Source: Clostridium bowmanii (GTDB taxonomy: Bacteria > Bacillota > Clostridia > Clostridiales > Clostridiaceae). Taken from it: a stretch of DNA of 64,000 nt. The stretch covers positions 124,001 to 188,000 of the forward strand of contig NZ_JAHLDL010000004.1 of the NCBI RefSeq assembly GCF_018861315.1, read 5' to 3'. The notes under the pieces were generated by a model. The model saw only the letters and a list, made by a program, of their open reading frames with translations. It was not told the DNA's origin and did no database searches. Below are positions 8,327 through 17,252 of this stretch, in pieces. The position numbers were made by a program, and so were the translations under genes. Within the stretch, counting starts at the first letter, position 1, and every line of letters begins with the position of its first letter.

Positions 8327-9676
8327 TTATTGCGGTGGACTACATTTAGAGCATGGGCTATAACCACCACTTTTAGCTTCTTCTAATGTAATTTGCCTAG
8401 CATTATCTGGGTTCATTCGACCACAATTATTTATTGAATGATATTTAGTTCCTGTGGCAGATAACCACACCATTACACTACTATTTGTTTGCTTAGGTTT
8501 TACACTTGGTTTAGGAGTTGGCTTTACAACCGTTTTAGGCACAACGACGACTACACTTTTACTAACTACTGTTGCTTCATTTTTAACAGCAACTTTTTCT
8601 TCAAATCCATTATAACTAGCAGGCTTTACATTAAAACTAATATCTTCACCATTTGATGTAGCAATTACAGTACCATTTTCATCTGTTCTATATACTTCTA
8701 TATTTTTAGCCTTAAGTCTATCCATTACTAACTGTGTTGGGTGTCCATAACTATTCCCTTTTCCTACACTTATTACTGCATACTTTGGATTAACTGCATC
8801 TAAGAATTCTTGTGTTGTTGATGTATCACTTCCGTGATGACCTATTTTTATTACATCTGCTGAAATATCTAATTGTTTAGCAAGTATTTGCCCTTCTGAT
8901 ATGTCTTCAGCATCTCCCATAAATATAAAACTTTTATTTCCAAACTTGAGTTTAGTAATTATAGAATAATTATTATCATTACCGTATGTTAACGCATTAG
9001 GTGCTATTATTGTACATTCTGAATTTCCTATTTTAAATATTTCTCCTACTTTCGGTACAGATATTTTCATATTTTTAGCCTTAATTGCTAATATTACATC
9101 TTTGAATGTATCAGTTGTTGACACTGCTTTAGGCATATAAATTTTACCTATATCAAATGTTTTAATTACAGTGTCAAGTCCACCTATGTGGTCTTCATCT
9201 GTGTGAGTCCCTATTAGTACGTCAATCTTTTTAACACCTTGTTTATTTAGATAATCCACTACTAATTTATCATCAGCATTATTTCCCGCATCTATAAGCA
9301 TGTTTTGAGTGCCTTGTTGAACCAATATTGAATCGGCTTGACCAACATCAATATAATGTACTTTTAGCTCTCCTAATGCTAATGTGGCTTCTTTTTTAAC
9401 TGTAGTAGGTTTCGCTACCACTGGAAGTATAGCTGCTTTCTTTTCTTCAACTTTTGAAGCTACTTGTTTATTTGTAGTATTTACCGTTTTATCATTCCCA
9501 CCATCTAAAAAAGCAAAAGTACAAAACATTATAAATGTTAAGGGTAAAGCAACATACAATTTTTTATTTCGTAGCTTCGGTCTAAAAATAGATTTAATAC
9601 TCATTCCTGTAAATACTAAAAATGCCAATACAGAGATAATTCCTAAAAACATAAACATTTCGAAACATCCTTTCAT
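8327..9676 (-). CDS. Membrane-anchored ComEC-like MBL hydrolase with YHxxxC tail
   Basis: Two hydrophobic segments (about residues 5-25 and 40-57) anchor the protein. A complete ComEC/Rec2-type MBL domain follows (about 105-350): HYIDVGQADS, LIDAGNN, GTHTDEDHIGG (HxxxDH variant THTDEDH), FMGDAE, IGHHGSDTST and the late SVGKGNSYGHP. After a Val/Pro/Lys-rich linker (370-400) comes the module VWLSATGTKYHSINNCGR...GYSPCSKCSPP. Such proteins may act as extracellular nucleases or phosphodiesterases; the DNA-channel part of ComEC is absent. The ATG at 9676 has AAGGAAG 6 bases upstream; a second ATG six codons later is possible. It heads no operon but lies among other exported proteins. Confidence 0.8.
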   Translation of the reverse strand: MKGCFEMFMFLGIISVLAFLVFTGMSIKSIFRPKLRNKKLYVALPLTFIMFCTFAFLDGGNDKTVNTTNKQVASKVEEKKAAILPVVAKPTTVKKEATLALGELKVHYIDVGQADSILVQQGTQNMLIDAGNNADDKLVVDYLNKQGVKKIDVLIGTHTDEDHIGGLDTVIKTFDIGKIYMPKAVSTTDTFKDVILAIKAKNMKISVPKVGEIFKIGNSECTIIAPNALTYGNDNNYSIITKLKFGNKSFIFMGDAEDISEGQILAKQLDISADVIKIGHHGSDTSTTQEFLDAVNPKYAVISVGKGNSYGHPTQLVMDRLKAKNIEVYRTDENGTVIATSNGEDISFNVKPASYNGFEEKVAVKNEATVVSKSVVVVVPKTVVKPTPKPSVKPKQTNSSVMVWLSATGTKYHSINNCGRMNPDNARQITLEEAKSGGYSPCSKCSPPQ

Positions 9677-9826
9677 TATCTTCCTTGATTATTTATATTA
9701 ATTTACTTTCTAAAACTATAATGATTTTATAGTATGTAATATATAATTGGTCTTGCTAGTAATGCTAAAGAGTCTAATACTATTCCCATACCTAATATAT
9801 TGCTATTAAAATCCATTCATATTATC

Positions 9827-10306
9827 TTATAGTCCCATTTCAATCATTATATCTGATATTTTACCTTGTATATCCAATAATTGTTCATCTGAACCATTCA
9901 TCTGACTTTTAATATCTTCTAATTGTTCACTTAAGTTATCGAAATTAAGTTTTAATGATGCCTTCCCTGTATCCTCTGTATCATCCTTTATTTCTAACTC
10001 TTCTTTATGAAAAACAAAGTTCCCATATTTTTTATAATAAACATTTTCATCCTCTCTAATCAAACTTTCTTGTGGTAATTTTACATTATAGCTATAATTA
10101 TTTTTTAATTTAAAACATCTAACAGTATGGTCATTGCGACACTCTACAACAACAGAAGGTGTTGTACCAACATTAGTTATTTTTAGAATTGTATAAATTT
10201 TATCTTCAATTAATTTATTTTTATTGTAATTTAATAAAAACACTAGAACTATTAAAATAGAAGTAATAAATCCAATACTTATTATAATTATTTTCTTACT
10301 CTTCAC
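9827..10306 (-). CDS. Membrane-anchored protein of unknown function
   Basis: The 159-residue protein has one N-terminal membrane anchor (residues 5-27) and an extracellular domain with a mixed beta pattern, then a C-terminal helical part (LSEQLEDIKSQMNGSDEQL) that may coil. It is the last of three closely spaced minus-strand genes (10969 to 9827; gaps of 43 and 20 bases), so it is probably co-transcribed with the lipoprotein upstream. It has no recognised family. Confidence 0.6.
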   Translation of the reverse strand: MKSKKIIIISIGFITSILIVLVFLLNYNKNKLIEDKIYTILKITNVGTTPSVVVECRNDHTVRCFKLKNNYSYNVKLPQESLIREDENVYYKKYGNFVFHKEELEIKDDTEDTGKASLKLNFDNLSEQLEDIKSQMNGSDEQLLDIQGKISDIMIEMGL

Positions 10307-10326
10307 AATATTTCTCCCCTCTTACA

Positions 10327-10629
10327 TTATGGCTTACATACCTTACATGGTTGATATCCTTTGCTATCAGCATCTTCCTTGCTTGTAAATTCAACTAAAT
10401 TACTTGATTTAATCTTTTCAGCCCATGTGCAAGATGGTAAATGATATTTGTCCGACTTCGAAGACCCAACATATATATAAGATGTTGATGTATTAGTGGT
10501 GTTTGTTGTTGAAGTTGATGGTATTGATGTAGAATTATCATTATTTGTACTACCACAAGCAATTAAACCAATAGATATAATAGCTAAAATAAACAATATT
10601 AATAATTTAGATTTAATAATCTTTTTCAT
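10327..10629 (-). CDS. Small lipoprotein with YHxxxC...GYxxCxxC module
   Basis: A lipoprotein signal ends in LIAC (Cys about residue 25), followed by a Ser/Thr/Asn linker and a module with DKYHLPSCTWAEK and GYQPCKVCKP. The module has the same spacing as in the genes at 6301 and 8327, which suggests a metal-binding surface domain. It is the middle gene of a three-gene minus-strand operon. Confidence 0.75.
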   Translation of the reverse strand: MKKIIKSKLLILFILAIISIGLIACGSTNNDNSTSIPSTSTTNTTNTSTSYIYVGSSKSDKYHLPSCTWAEKIKSSNLVEFTSKEDADSKGYQPCKVCKP

Positions 10630-10672
10630 TGTACGCCTTCCCCTTTATATATAGATTAATTTAAACTCAATA

Positions 10673-10969
10673 TTATTTGTTCAAGAAATTAAATGGTTTT
10701 ACTTTCTCATTTAAATATTGTAATTCAACTTCTTTTTTATCAATATTATATTGGAGAGTACTTGCCCTATCCTTGTCTATTATTTTTGCATCAATCATTT
10801 CAAGATGTTCTTGTTTTAATGTATTCTCAAGCACTTCAATCTTGTTATAGTCACTACTATAACTAATTCTATTGATACCTATATATATTGGCATCATCAG
10901 TATTAATGTAAGTATCAGTGCCAATAATATTTTTAAATAATTATCTATTGTTATTGTTATCTTTCTCAT
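10673..10969 (-). CDS. Small single-pass membrane protein with coiled coil
   Basis: One membrane segment (about residues 12-32, LKILLALILTLILMMPIYIG) is followed by a charged helical region (40-95) likely to form a coiled coil. GGGACGC precedes the ATG. It is the first gene of the three-gene minus-strand unit with the lipoprotein and the gene at 9827. Its function is not recognised. Confidence 0.55.
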   Translation of the reverse strand: MRKITITIDNYLKILLALILTLILMMPIYIGINRISYSSDYNKIEVLENTLKQEHLEMIDAKIIDKDRASTLQYNIDKKEVELQYLNEKVKPFNFLNK

Positions 10970-11124
10970 TGCGTCCCTCCTATATCTTATATATATTCCA
11001 TATTCTACATATTCTAATTAAATCCTTCCATTAACTTATAAATATTACACATTGACTTTTTGACATAACAAAATAATAATATTTTCGCTTATACTCTAAT
11101 ATAATTATTTTTAATACACATAAT

Positions 11125-11154
11125 AAGCACCTATAAATACTAAAATAGGTGCTT
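11125..11154. terminator. Terminator-like hairpin
   Basis: A 10-bp stem AAGCACCTAT / ATAGGTGCTT with a 10-base loop. A closely similar hairpin lies at 26739-26770, so this is a recurring terminator type in this genome. Confidence 0.55.
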
Positions 11155-11376
11155 TACAATATATATTATAATTCCTTTAAAAGTTGTTAAAACATTAGAT
11201 AAACGTTAGCTGTGTATTTATAACAATGATTAGCATGATATGATGCTGGCATATTAAACTTCAACTGAACATTACTATTTTTTAAAACTTATAACTTTAT
11301 GAAGCTTATCAATTTATAAAGGAATTTATTTTTTAATATAGAATATGTATTATATAAATTTAAATGGAGGTATATT
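11155..11376 (+). promoter_or_regulatory. Upstream region of the broken gene at 11377
   Basis: AT-rich leader with several TATAAT-like boxes. Its useful content is the ribosome site AATGGAGG, 8 bases before the ATG at 11377. Confidence 0.3.
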
Positions 11377-12198
11377 ATGGATATAAGCAATTTAGATATT
11401 ATTAATTTTAATAAAATAAGCCCGAAGATAGAAAACTACTTTAATATTGATTTAAAAGTAAAAACCTCTTTAAAATACTTAAAGGATAGGGACGTTTTCT
11501 TTTGGGATTGCATTAATTCATTATATCTAATTAGTGATTTAGCTTCTGATTCCACAAAAGATTCACTACAATCCCCTATTACCATTCTACGCAATAAATA
11601 TATAAACTGTGTTGTTTCTAGTTATAATCTACTATGCGCTAATATGCAAAGTGAATTTGTACTTTATATAGACAAAGTTATGAGATTATATGGCTACTAA
11701 ACTATTTCAAGAAAAATTCAAGTGAAATTGTACCATGGTTAACTGGCAAAAAAAATAAAGACTTTATTCCTGTAAGCAAAACACGATACGCAATGGACCA
11801 TAATCAAGATTCAGGTACATTATATTCAATGCTAAGTGGCTATACGCATCTTAAAACAAAATCAATTTCACAGAGTGATTTAGGTGGACTTTTCTTACCT
11901 GAATTTACTGATGAAGCCTTTTTAAAGCTTGTTATATCTATAATTGACATGACAAACGTGTTATACGAAATTATATCTATGCCATTCCTCGTTAAATATA
12001 GAGATTTTTGCTGAAGAAGGAGTAGCTACTAGCGAATTTGAAAAAAAGCTTAAAATATCTTTAAAAATGAATGAATTTATTAATACAAATATAGTTATTT
12101 TGTCATATCAACAAAATCCTGAAATGATTTTACAATCTTTGAAAGAATATGGAAATACAGAATATATAGAGTTTTTAAAAAATGTTGTTCCGAACTAA
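11377..12198 (+). pseudogene. Unknown helical protein gene with two opposite frameshifts
   Basis: The frame opens at 11377 behind a good ribosome site and stops at 11700. It continues in another frame (about 11700-12005, ...YFKKNSSEIVPWL...LYSMLSGYTHLK...) and then returns to the original frame (EIFAEEGVATSEFEKK...) to TAA at 12198. A missing base near 11697 and an extra base near 12003 (in a TTTTT run) restore a 274-codon frame overall. The protein is helical, and the LYSMLSGYTHLKTKS stretch recalls DUF5677-type proteins, but the family is uncertain. The two compensating indels could be natural decay or sequence error. Confidence 0.6.
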
Positions 12199-12357
12199 AT
12201 CTCTTTCCTTTCTTGTTATATTTAAGTTCATTTTTCTTCAAAAATATTAAAGACCTGAAGCTATATTTATTAGCCTCAGGTCTAAAAATATTATGATACA
12301 TTTGACATTCTACATCTTTATGCTTTATTTATTTTCAGTCTAATCTTTAAATTCTTT

Positions 12358-12474
12358 TTATTCAGCACATCCAAAGGATTTCATGCCTTTCATTGCAACT
12401 AGAACCTCATTTGGGTTTGCAAACTTTTGCTCATTAATATAATCTCTTAAAATATTCTTAGAAATTTCCGACAT
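12358..12474 (-). pseudogene. N-terminal fragment resembling an IS256-type transposase
   Basis: An ATG at 12474, with GGAGT 8 bases upstream, opens a 38-residue frame: MSEISKNILRDYINEQ... NPNEVLVAMKGMKS, ending at TAA 12358. The pattern (helix, then 'VLVAMKGM') resembles the N-terminus of mutator/IS256-family transposases, which are about 400 residues. The rest of the transposase is absent. No terminal inverted repeats were identified. A free-standing small protein is the alternative. Confidence 0.4.
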
Positions 12475-12604
12475 AAAAATACTCCTTACAATTTTGGGAT
12501 AAATAGCTCATCTCAATTATTGCCAAGAAAGAGTACTTCTTATTCTGTTTACACAAAATTATTTACAGGCTCCAGTTTTCATAAGATGCTTATTAACCCA
12601 AGAA

Positions 12605-12628
12605 CCAAAGAGCCAATTGGCTCTTTGG
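12605..12628 (-). terminator. Terminator after the NHEJ operon
   Basis: A perfect palindrome of two 10-bp arms (CCAAAGAGCC / GGCTCTTTGG) around AATT. It lies 7 bases downstream of the minus-strand gene ending at 12635 and so closes the ku-lig-small-gene operon. Confidence 0.7.
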
Positions 12629-12634
12629 TGGGGG

Positions 12635-12889
12635 TTATTTATCGTAAAAATCATATTCACCATCAAATTCAATTTTTTCAGTATGACAACTAGGGTACTC
12701 GTTTATATCTTCTATTTGATTTTCCAAATTAGTAATCTTATCCGCCATATTTACGTTGATGTTGATATTATTAGCAAGCTTATCTTTTAAATAATCAATT
12801 TCGTTTGTTTGACTATCTATAAGAGCTAGCATTTCTGAAAGTCCATATATAGCATCATTCGAAAACTCTTTAGCTTCTTTCTTATCCAT
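12635..12889 (-). CDS. Small coiled-coil protein downstream of the ligase
   Basis: An 84-residue acidic protein with a central coiled coil (heptads in LALIDSQTNEIDYLKDKL and ADKITNLENQIEDI). The ATG at 12889 has AAGGAG 8 bases upstream; an in-frame GTG at 12898 would overlap that site. It is the third gene of the ku-ligase operon (13 bases after the ligase). It may be an NHEJ accessory protein, but that is inference from position only. Confidence 0.55.
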   Translation of the reverse strand: MDKKEAKEFSNDAIYGLSEMLALIDSQTNEIDYLKDKLANNININVNMADKITNLENQIEDINEYPSCHTEKIEFDGEYDFYDK

Positions 12890-12901
12890 AATAGCCACTC
12901 C

Positions 12902-13840
12902 TTATAATTTTACGATACATTCCTTAGGGGCTTTATCATTTCTCAAACCTTTGAATATTGGTTGTCGCAAACCACCGCTAGCTGTTTTCATCATAAATTT
13001 TACCACACATACAAGACTAAGCTCTATCCACGCAGCAGTATCATTTCCTGTAGGTAAATCATTAAAAGGATGGGAATTTAATTTAGGGGTTGATTCAATT
13101 ACTTGAAAATCTTCTGATGATATTCCCATAGTAACATGTCCTTTGTATATTAGTTGATTACCCGAATATTGTCCAAGGACAATGCTAATTACACCTTTTC
13201 CTTTAAGGATATATCCACATACCACAAAATCATCATCCAATAAATATTTAATTTTTATCCAGTCTTTAGTTTTCTTGTCCTGATAATATTTACTATCCTT
13301 TTGTTTAGCAACTATTCCTTCTAGATCATTTTGTTTAGCGAGTTGATAAAATTGTATTCCCTGTTCCTCTATATATCTAGAAATAGCAATACGTTCATTT
13401 TCTTTAATAACCTTTTCAAGTAACTTTTTACGTTGCATTAATGGTAAATCCATAACTTGATGATCGTCATAGTAGAGAATATCAAAGGCCGTGAAAGTGG
13501 CTGGAAGTTTAGCTGCAGCAAGTTGAATTTTAAATGTATTTGCCAATACAGACCTCCTTTGAATCTCAAAAAAATCTGGTTTTCCATCCTTAATGACTAT
13601 TAATTCACCATCTAAAATACAACGTTTTTTAACTTGTTTATGTATATTGGACAGTTCTGGAACCTTAGAAATCATTTTAACATCTCGTTTGTTACGTATA
13701 TCTGTCGAATCATTATTAAGATAAGCAATACATCTGTGACCGTCTAATTTTAGCTCATAGATATAACTAGGGCTATCAAATGCGTCTTGCATTTCACCGA
13801 TTAACATTGGCTTAATTCCTTTAATATCGAACATATCCAT
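12902..13840 (-). CDS. ligD: LigD-type ATP-dependent DNA ligase
   Basis: This 312-residue ligase joins DNA ends in bacterial non-homologous end joining together with Ku. The nucleotidyl-lysine motif ELKLDGHR is near residue 30 (K is the AMP-accepting lysine). Further motifs are ILDGELIV, FDILYYD, EGIVAKQ and DWIKIKY (motifs III-V), then a C-terminal OB fold (210-310). There is no polymerase or phosphoesterase domain, so it is the single-domain form known from Firmicutes. The start overlaps the Ku stop by one base (TAATG), indicating translational coupling. Confidence 0.92.
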   Translation of the reverse strand: MDMFDIKGIKPMLIGEMQDAFDSPSYIYELKLDGHRCIAYLNNDSTDIRNKRDVKMISKVPELSNIHKQVKKRCILDGELIVIKDGKPDFFEIQRRSVLANTFKIQLAAAKLPATFTAFDILYYDDHQVMDLPLMQRKKLLEKVIKENERIAISRYIEEQGIQFYQLAKQNDLEGIVAKQKDSKYYQDKKTKDWIKIKYLLDDDFVVCGYILKGKGVISIVLGQYSGNQLIYKGHVTMGISSEDFQVIESTPKLNSHPFNDLPTGNDTAAWIELSLVCVVKFMMKTASGGLRQPIFKGLRNDKAPKECIVKL

Positions 13841-14658
13841 TATGCGCCTTTTGGAACTTTACGTTTTGTCTTAGACTTTGGTGTCTTAGGTATTTCTTTA
13901 GCTTTATTTTGTTCAATGCTAGCCTTTAATGCATCCATAAGGTTAATAATATTATCTGGAGTTTCAGATTTAGAAGCAACAATTTCTTTACCAGCTATTT
14001 TTGTTTCAAGTAGTTCACGCAGCTTTATCTGGTATTCATCCTTGTATGTTGCTGGCTCAAAAGGAGTTATCATAGAGTTAACTAGAGCTTTTGCCATCGT
14101 AAGTTCAGCATCTACTATAGCTGGTTTATTATAAGATTTTACAACATCTTTTATTTCGTCTTCGTAATACATAGTAGAAATTAATATCCCGTCTTCACGT
14201 GGAATTATAGCAAGTAAAGTCTCTTTTGTTCCCATAACAGTTTTACCTATTGCAATTTTTTGTTCGGACATAAGTGCAGCACGTAGAAGCTCAAATGCTT
14301 TATCTCCACCAGCTTCAGGAGTAGCCTGATATGTTTTATCATAATAAATAGGTGATATTTGATTTAGTTGTGCAAAGTGCAGTATTTGTATAGATCTTTC
14401 TTTTTCAGTTTTAATTTTATCTAAGTCCTCATCTGTTACGACAACATAATGATTTTTATCATATTCATATCCTTTAATAATATCTTTTGTTGTAATTTCC
14501 TGTCCGCAATGACTACAAGATTTTTTGTATTTTATTCTCGAATTATCTTCCTTGTGTAGTTGATTAAAATGTATGTCGTTATCTTGAGTAGCGGTATACA
14601 TTGATATTGGAATAGCAACAAGACCAAATGATATTACCGTTTTATGAGCTACAGCCAT
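13840..14658 (-). CDS. ku: Ku DNA-end-binding protein
   Basis: A homodimeric ring protein that binds double-strand ends and recruits the ligase encoded next to it. The N-terminus AVAHKTVISFGLVAIPISMY is diagnostic. The body has IHFNQLHKED, CSHCGQEI and a central beta-barrel, with a Lys-rich C-terminal tail (PKSKTKRKVPKGA) that may bind DNA. Its length of 272 aa is normal for bacterial Ku. A fragment of a second ku lies at 20461-20613. The gene diverges from the SOS-regulated polymerase, with 200 bases between them. Confidence 0.95.
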   Translation of the reverse strand: MAVAHKTVISFGLVAIPISMYTATQDNDIHFNQLHKEDNSRIKYKKSCSHCGQEITTKDIIKGYEYDKNHYVVVTDEDLDKIKTEKERSIQILHFAQLNQISPIYYDKTYQATPEAGGDKAFELLRAALMSEQKIAIGKTVMGTKETLLAIIPREDGILISTMYYEDEIKDVVKSYNKPAIVDAELTMAKALVNSMITPFEPATYKDEYQIKLRELLETKIAGKEIVASKSETPDNIINLMDALKASIEQNKAKEIPKTPKSKTKRKVPKGA

Positions 14659-14816
14659 TTAAAAACACCTCACTTTTTTAGTTAGTATAACCATAGTGTC
14701 ACCTTTTTAATATTAATCATTTAATTGTTGTTAAATTTATGAAAGTGCTAAAATAATGTCCTAATTTGGCAAATGAAAATACTTCTAAAAATTAAGAAAG
14801 TAGTATATAATAAATA

Positions 14817-14830
14817 CGAACTGATGTTCT
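14817..14830 (+). promoter_or_regulatory. LexA/SOS box
   Basis: CGAAC-TGAT-GTTCT matches the Firmicute SOS consensus CGAACN4GTTCG at all but the last base. It lies 36 bases upstream of the polymerase start, next to the -10-like TATAATAAAT at 14806. It predicts LexA repression and induction by DNA damage of the downstream genes. Confidence 0.8.
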
Positions 14831-14865
14831 AATAATTATAATGAGCTGCAAAAAGGAGGATGCTT

Positions 14866-16122
14866 ATGAGCAGACTGATATTTCATATAGATGCAAATAG
14901 TGCTTACCTCTCATGGGAAGCATCATATAGACTTCAACAAGGAGAGAAATTGGATCTTAGAACGGTACCTTCTGTAATAGGTGGAGATGAAGAGAGTAGA
15001 CATGGTATTGTATTAACTAAATCAATACCTGCTAAAAAATTTAATATTAAAACGGGAGAAACTTTATATAATGCTAGGGCAAAGTGTCCAGGGCTAGTAG
15101 TAGTACCACCAAGGTATTGGCTGTATATGAAATGCAGTTCAGCTATGAATAAAATATTTCAGGAATATACTCCACAGATTCAAAGATTTAGTGTAGATGA
15201 AAGTTTTTTAGACTTTTCAAATATGGAGCATTTATATCCTGACTATATGGTACTCGCTGAAACTATAAGCGAAAGAATAAAAAAGGAACTTGGATTTACA
15301 GTAAATATAGGGATTTCAAATAATAAGTTGCTTGCTAAAATAGCATCAGATTTTAAGAAACCGGATAAGATTCACACCTTATTTCCACATGAAATAAAAA
15401 AAAAGATGTGGCCACTTCCTGTGGAGGATTTATTTATGGTAGGTAGAGCTACAGCTCCCAAACTACATAATTTAAACATTAATACTATTGGTGATTTAGC
15501 AAACTATGATTTAGAAACTTTAAAATATAAATTAAAAAGTCATGGTCAAGTAATTTGGAATTTCGCCAATGGGATAGAATTTTCAGAAGTGCGAAAAAGT
15601 AATTATATTCAAATGAAGGGTATAGGTAATTCAACAACTATAAGATTTGATGTTGAAGATAAAGATACAGCTCATAAAGTGTTACTCTCCCTATGTGAAA
15701 CTGTAGCTATGCGTTTAAGAGATTCACAGAACTGTTGTACAGTAGTGAGCATAAGTGTTAGAGGCAGTGACTTAATCTTTTATTCTCGCCAAAAGAAATT
15801 AGAAGTAGCAACTGATTCTACTCGTAGAATATACGAAATAGCATGTTATCTATTTGACAATGTGTGGAAGGGTAATGCAATAAGGCAACTAGGTATACAC
15901 ATAACAGGGTTTTGTGGGAATGATTTTTATCAGTGTTCTTTACTTGATACATTTAATTATGAGAAAGATAGAGAAATTAATAAAACTATAGATGAGTTAA
16001 GAGTTAAATTCGGTTCAGCAATTATAGTTAAGTCATGTTTTCTACATTCAGGGCTAAGTGCAATGTGTGGTGGAATGGCAGATGGAGAAGATGATTACCC
16101 ATTAATGAGTGCCATGCTATAG
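14866..16122 (+). CDS. dinB: Y-family translesion DNA polymerase (Pol IV/UmuC type)
   Basis: It copies past damaged bases. The N-terminus IFHIDANSAYLSWEA carries the first catalytic Asp. FSVDESFLDFS carries the SVDE catalytic pair, and NIGISNNKLLAKIASDFKKP marks the palm-thumb region. The helix-hairpin-helix lies near residues 190-215 and the little finger near 240-350. The start at 14866 has AAGGAGG 6 bases upstream; an ATG two codons earlier overlaps that site. The length (418 aa) is normal. An SOS box precedes it and two small genes follow in the same operon. Confidence 0.92.
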   Translation: MSRLIFHIDANSAYLSWEASYRLQQGEKLDLRTVPSVIGGDEESRHGIVLTKSIPAKKFNIKTGETLYNARAKCPGLVVVPPRYWLYMKCSSAMNKIFQEYTPQIQRFSVDESFLDFSNMEHLYPDYMVLAETISERIKKELGFTVNIGISNNKLLAKIASDFKKPDKIHTLFPHEIKKKMWPLPVEDLFMVGRATAPKLHNLNINTIGDLANYDLETLKYKLKSHGQVIWNFANGIEFSEVRKSNYIQMKGIGNSTTIRFDVEDKDTAHKVLLSLCETVAMRLRDSQNCCTVVSISVRGSDLIFYSRQKKLEVATDSTRRIYEIACYLFDNVWKGNAIRQLGIHITGFCGNDFYQCSLLDTFNYEKDREINKTIDELRVKFGSAIIVKSCFLHSGLSAMCGGMADGEDDYPLMSAML

Positions 16123-16144
16123 AGGAAGGAGATATTAATAGTAG

Positions 16145-16408
16145 ATGAAGGTTATAGCATTACCAATAGAAATGGTTTCTTATACAGATAACAAAGGAAA
16201 TATAAAACCTATAAGGTTTAGAATGCAAGTAGGCGAGGAGCCTATGCAAGTTATAAAAATAGATAAAGTAATAGTAAAAGAGACTGAAAGACTTGCAGGT
16301 AACATTATGCTTGTGTATAAGTGTCAAAGCTTAATTGAAAATACAACAAAACTATTTGAGATTAAGTATGAGTTAGGTACCTGTAGGTGGATATTATTTA
16401 AAATCTGA
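16145..16408 (+). CDS. Small protein co-transcribed with the translesion polymerase
   Basis: An 87-residue, mostly beta protein (KVIALPIEMVSYTDNKG...IKPIRFRMQVGEEP...KVIVKETERLAG...). It starts 22 bases after the polymerase with a GGAAGGAG site. The pattern of a beta-rich protein beside a Y-family polymerase recurs in Firmicutes, but I do not recognise a named function. It is likely SOS-induced through the shared promoter. Confidence 0.65.
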   Translation: MKVIALPIEMVSYTDNKGNIKPIRFRMQVGEEPMQVIKIDKVIVKETERLAGNIMLVYKCQSLIENTTKLFEIKYELGTCRWILFKI

Positions 16409-16423
16409 TAGGATGAGGGATAT

Positions 16424-16579
16424 ATGATGAAATTAATGTGTAAGTGTGGGAATATAGAAGATATTAAAACTGACATAAATGTTGAAAAGTTTATATTTAG
16501 AAGCAGTGAAGGTGGTATTTTAGTAATGGCCTGTAAGAAATGTAATGAAGAAGTATCTATCGTGTTAAAGAATAATTAG
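16424..16579 (+). CDS. Small Cys-rich protein, third gene of the SOS operon
   Basis: A 51-residue frame starting MMKLMCKCGNIE and containing CKKCNEE, with GGATGAGGGA 4-13 bases before the ATG. The CKC...CKKC pattern suggests one zinc site. It lies 15 bases after the previous gene and directly before a terminator, which closes the operon. Confidence 0.55.
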   Translation: MMKLMCKCGNIEDIKTDINVEKFIFRSSEGGILVMACKKCNEEVSIVLKNN

Positions 16580-16580
16580 G

Positions 16581-16611
16581 AGTTCCAGGAGACTGGAGCT
16601 TTATTTTTATG
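16581..16611 (+). terminator. Terminator of the dinB operon
   Basis: AGTTCCAG pairs with CTGGAGCT (one G-U) around GAGA and runs into TTTATTTTTAT, directly after the stop at 16579. Confidence 0.85.
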
Positions 16612-16681
16612 TTTAGCAGGAAATGGAATATTTATGTAGAAATTATTAGGTGCATTAATGAGTAAAAAGGGGGGTGAACAT

Positions 16682-17071
16682 ATGAGGAATAAGCTAAAAG
16701 ACTTGAGTGTCGTTTTAATTTGTATCTTCTCATTTTATTTATTAACCAATTTTGCAGTACCAGTAGAAGCAACTACATCCAAACAAGTACAGGCTGCTGT
16801 AAAAGTTACTGCAAGTGTAAATAACAAGACACCTAAACAAAATTCAACAGTTAATGTTACAGTAAATGGCCCTGCAAAAGGTTCTGTTAAAATAGTTTGC
16901 CATTATAAGTCTACCAATACTACATATAATGCAACTATAGGTACGAATGGTAAAGCAATAATACCAGTTAAGATAAGCCGGGCCACTAAGGGATATGCAG
17001 TAGTTACTAATGTATCTGTAACTTACAAAGGCAAGGTATATACTACTAAAACCTCATTTACACCTAAATAA
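16682..17071 (+). CDS. Small secreted protein with Ig-like fold
   Basis: A signal peptide (residues 8-30, SVVLICIFSFYLLTNFAV) is followed by about 100 residues of alternating beta pattern: VKVTASVNNKTPKQNSTVNV, VNGPAKGSVKIVCHYK, AVVTNVSVTYKGKVYTTKT. This is typical of an Ig-like or FN3-like extracellular domain. AGGGGGGTGA lies 5 bases before the ATG at 16682. Its role is unknown; surface or competence-related. Confidence 0.6.
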   Translation: MRNKLKDLSVVLICIFSFYLLTNFAVPVEATTSKQVQAAVKVTASVNNKTPKQNSTVNVTVNGPAKGSVKIVCHYKSTNTTYNATIGTNGKAIIPVKISRATKGYAVVTNVSVTYKGKVYTTKTSFTPK

Positions 17072-17252
17072 GTATAGCAAAGATTGAAGTTGAAAAAATC
17101 TAACTTCAAATTTTTTATTTTGTATAATATATAAGCTTATTGATAGGTCATACGTGTACATTATCTATTGAAGGTTGCTCATGTTAGGTAAGTAATTTGC
17201 TAGGTTTAAAATATTGAGACATTGCCAATACTTCTAAATAGAGGTGATGGAC

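Noticed and set aside
12095-12301. 68-codon minus-strand frame
   Set aside because: It lies antisense to the end of the frameshifted gene at 11377-12198 and has no ribosome site. Its composition looks like a shadow frame.
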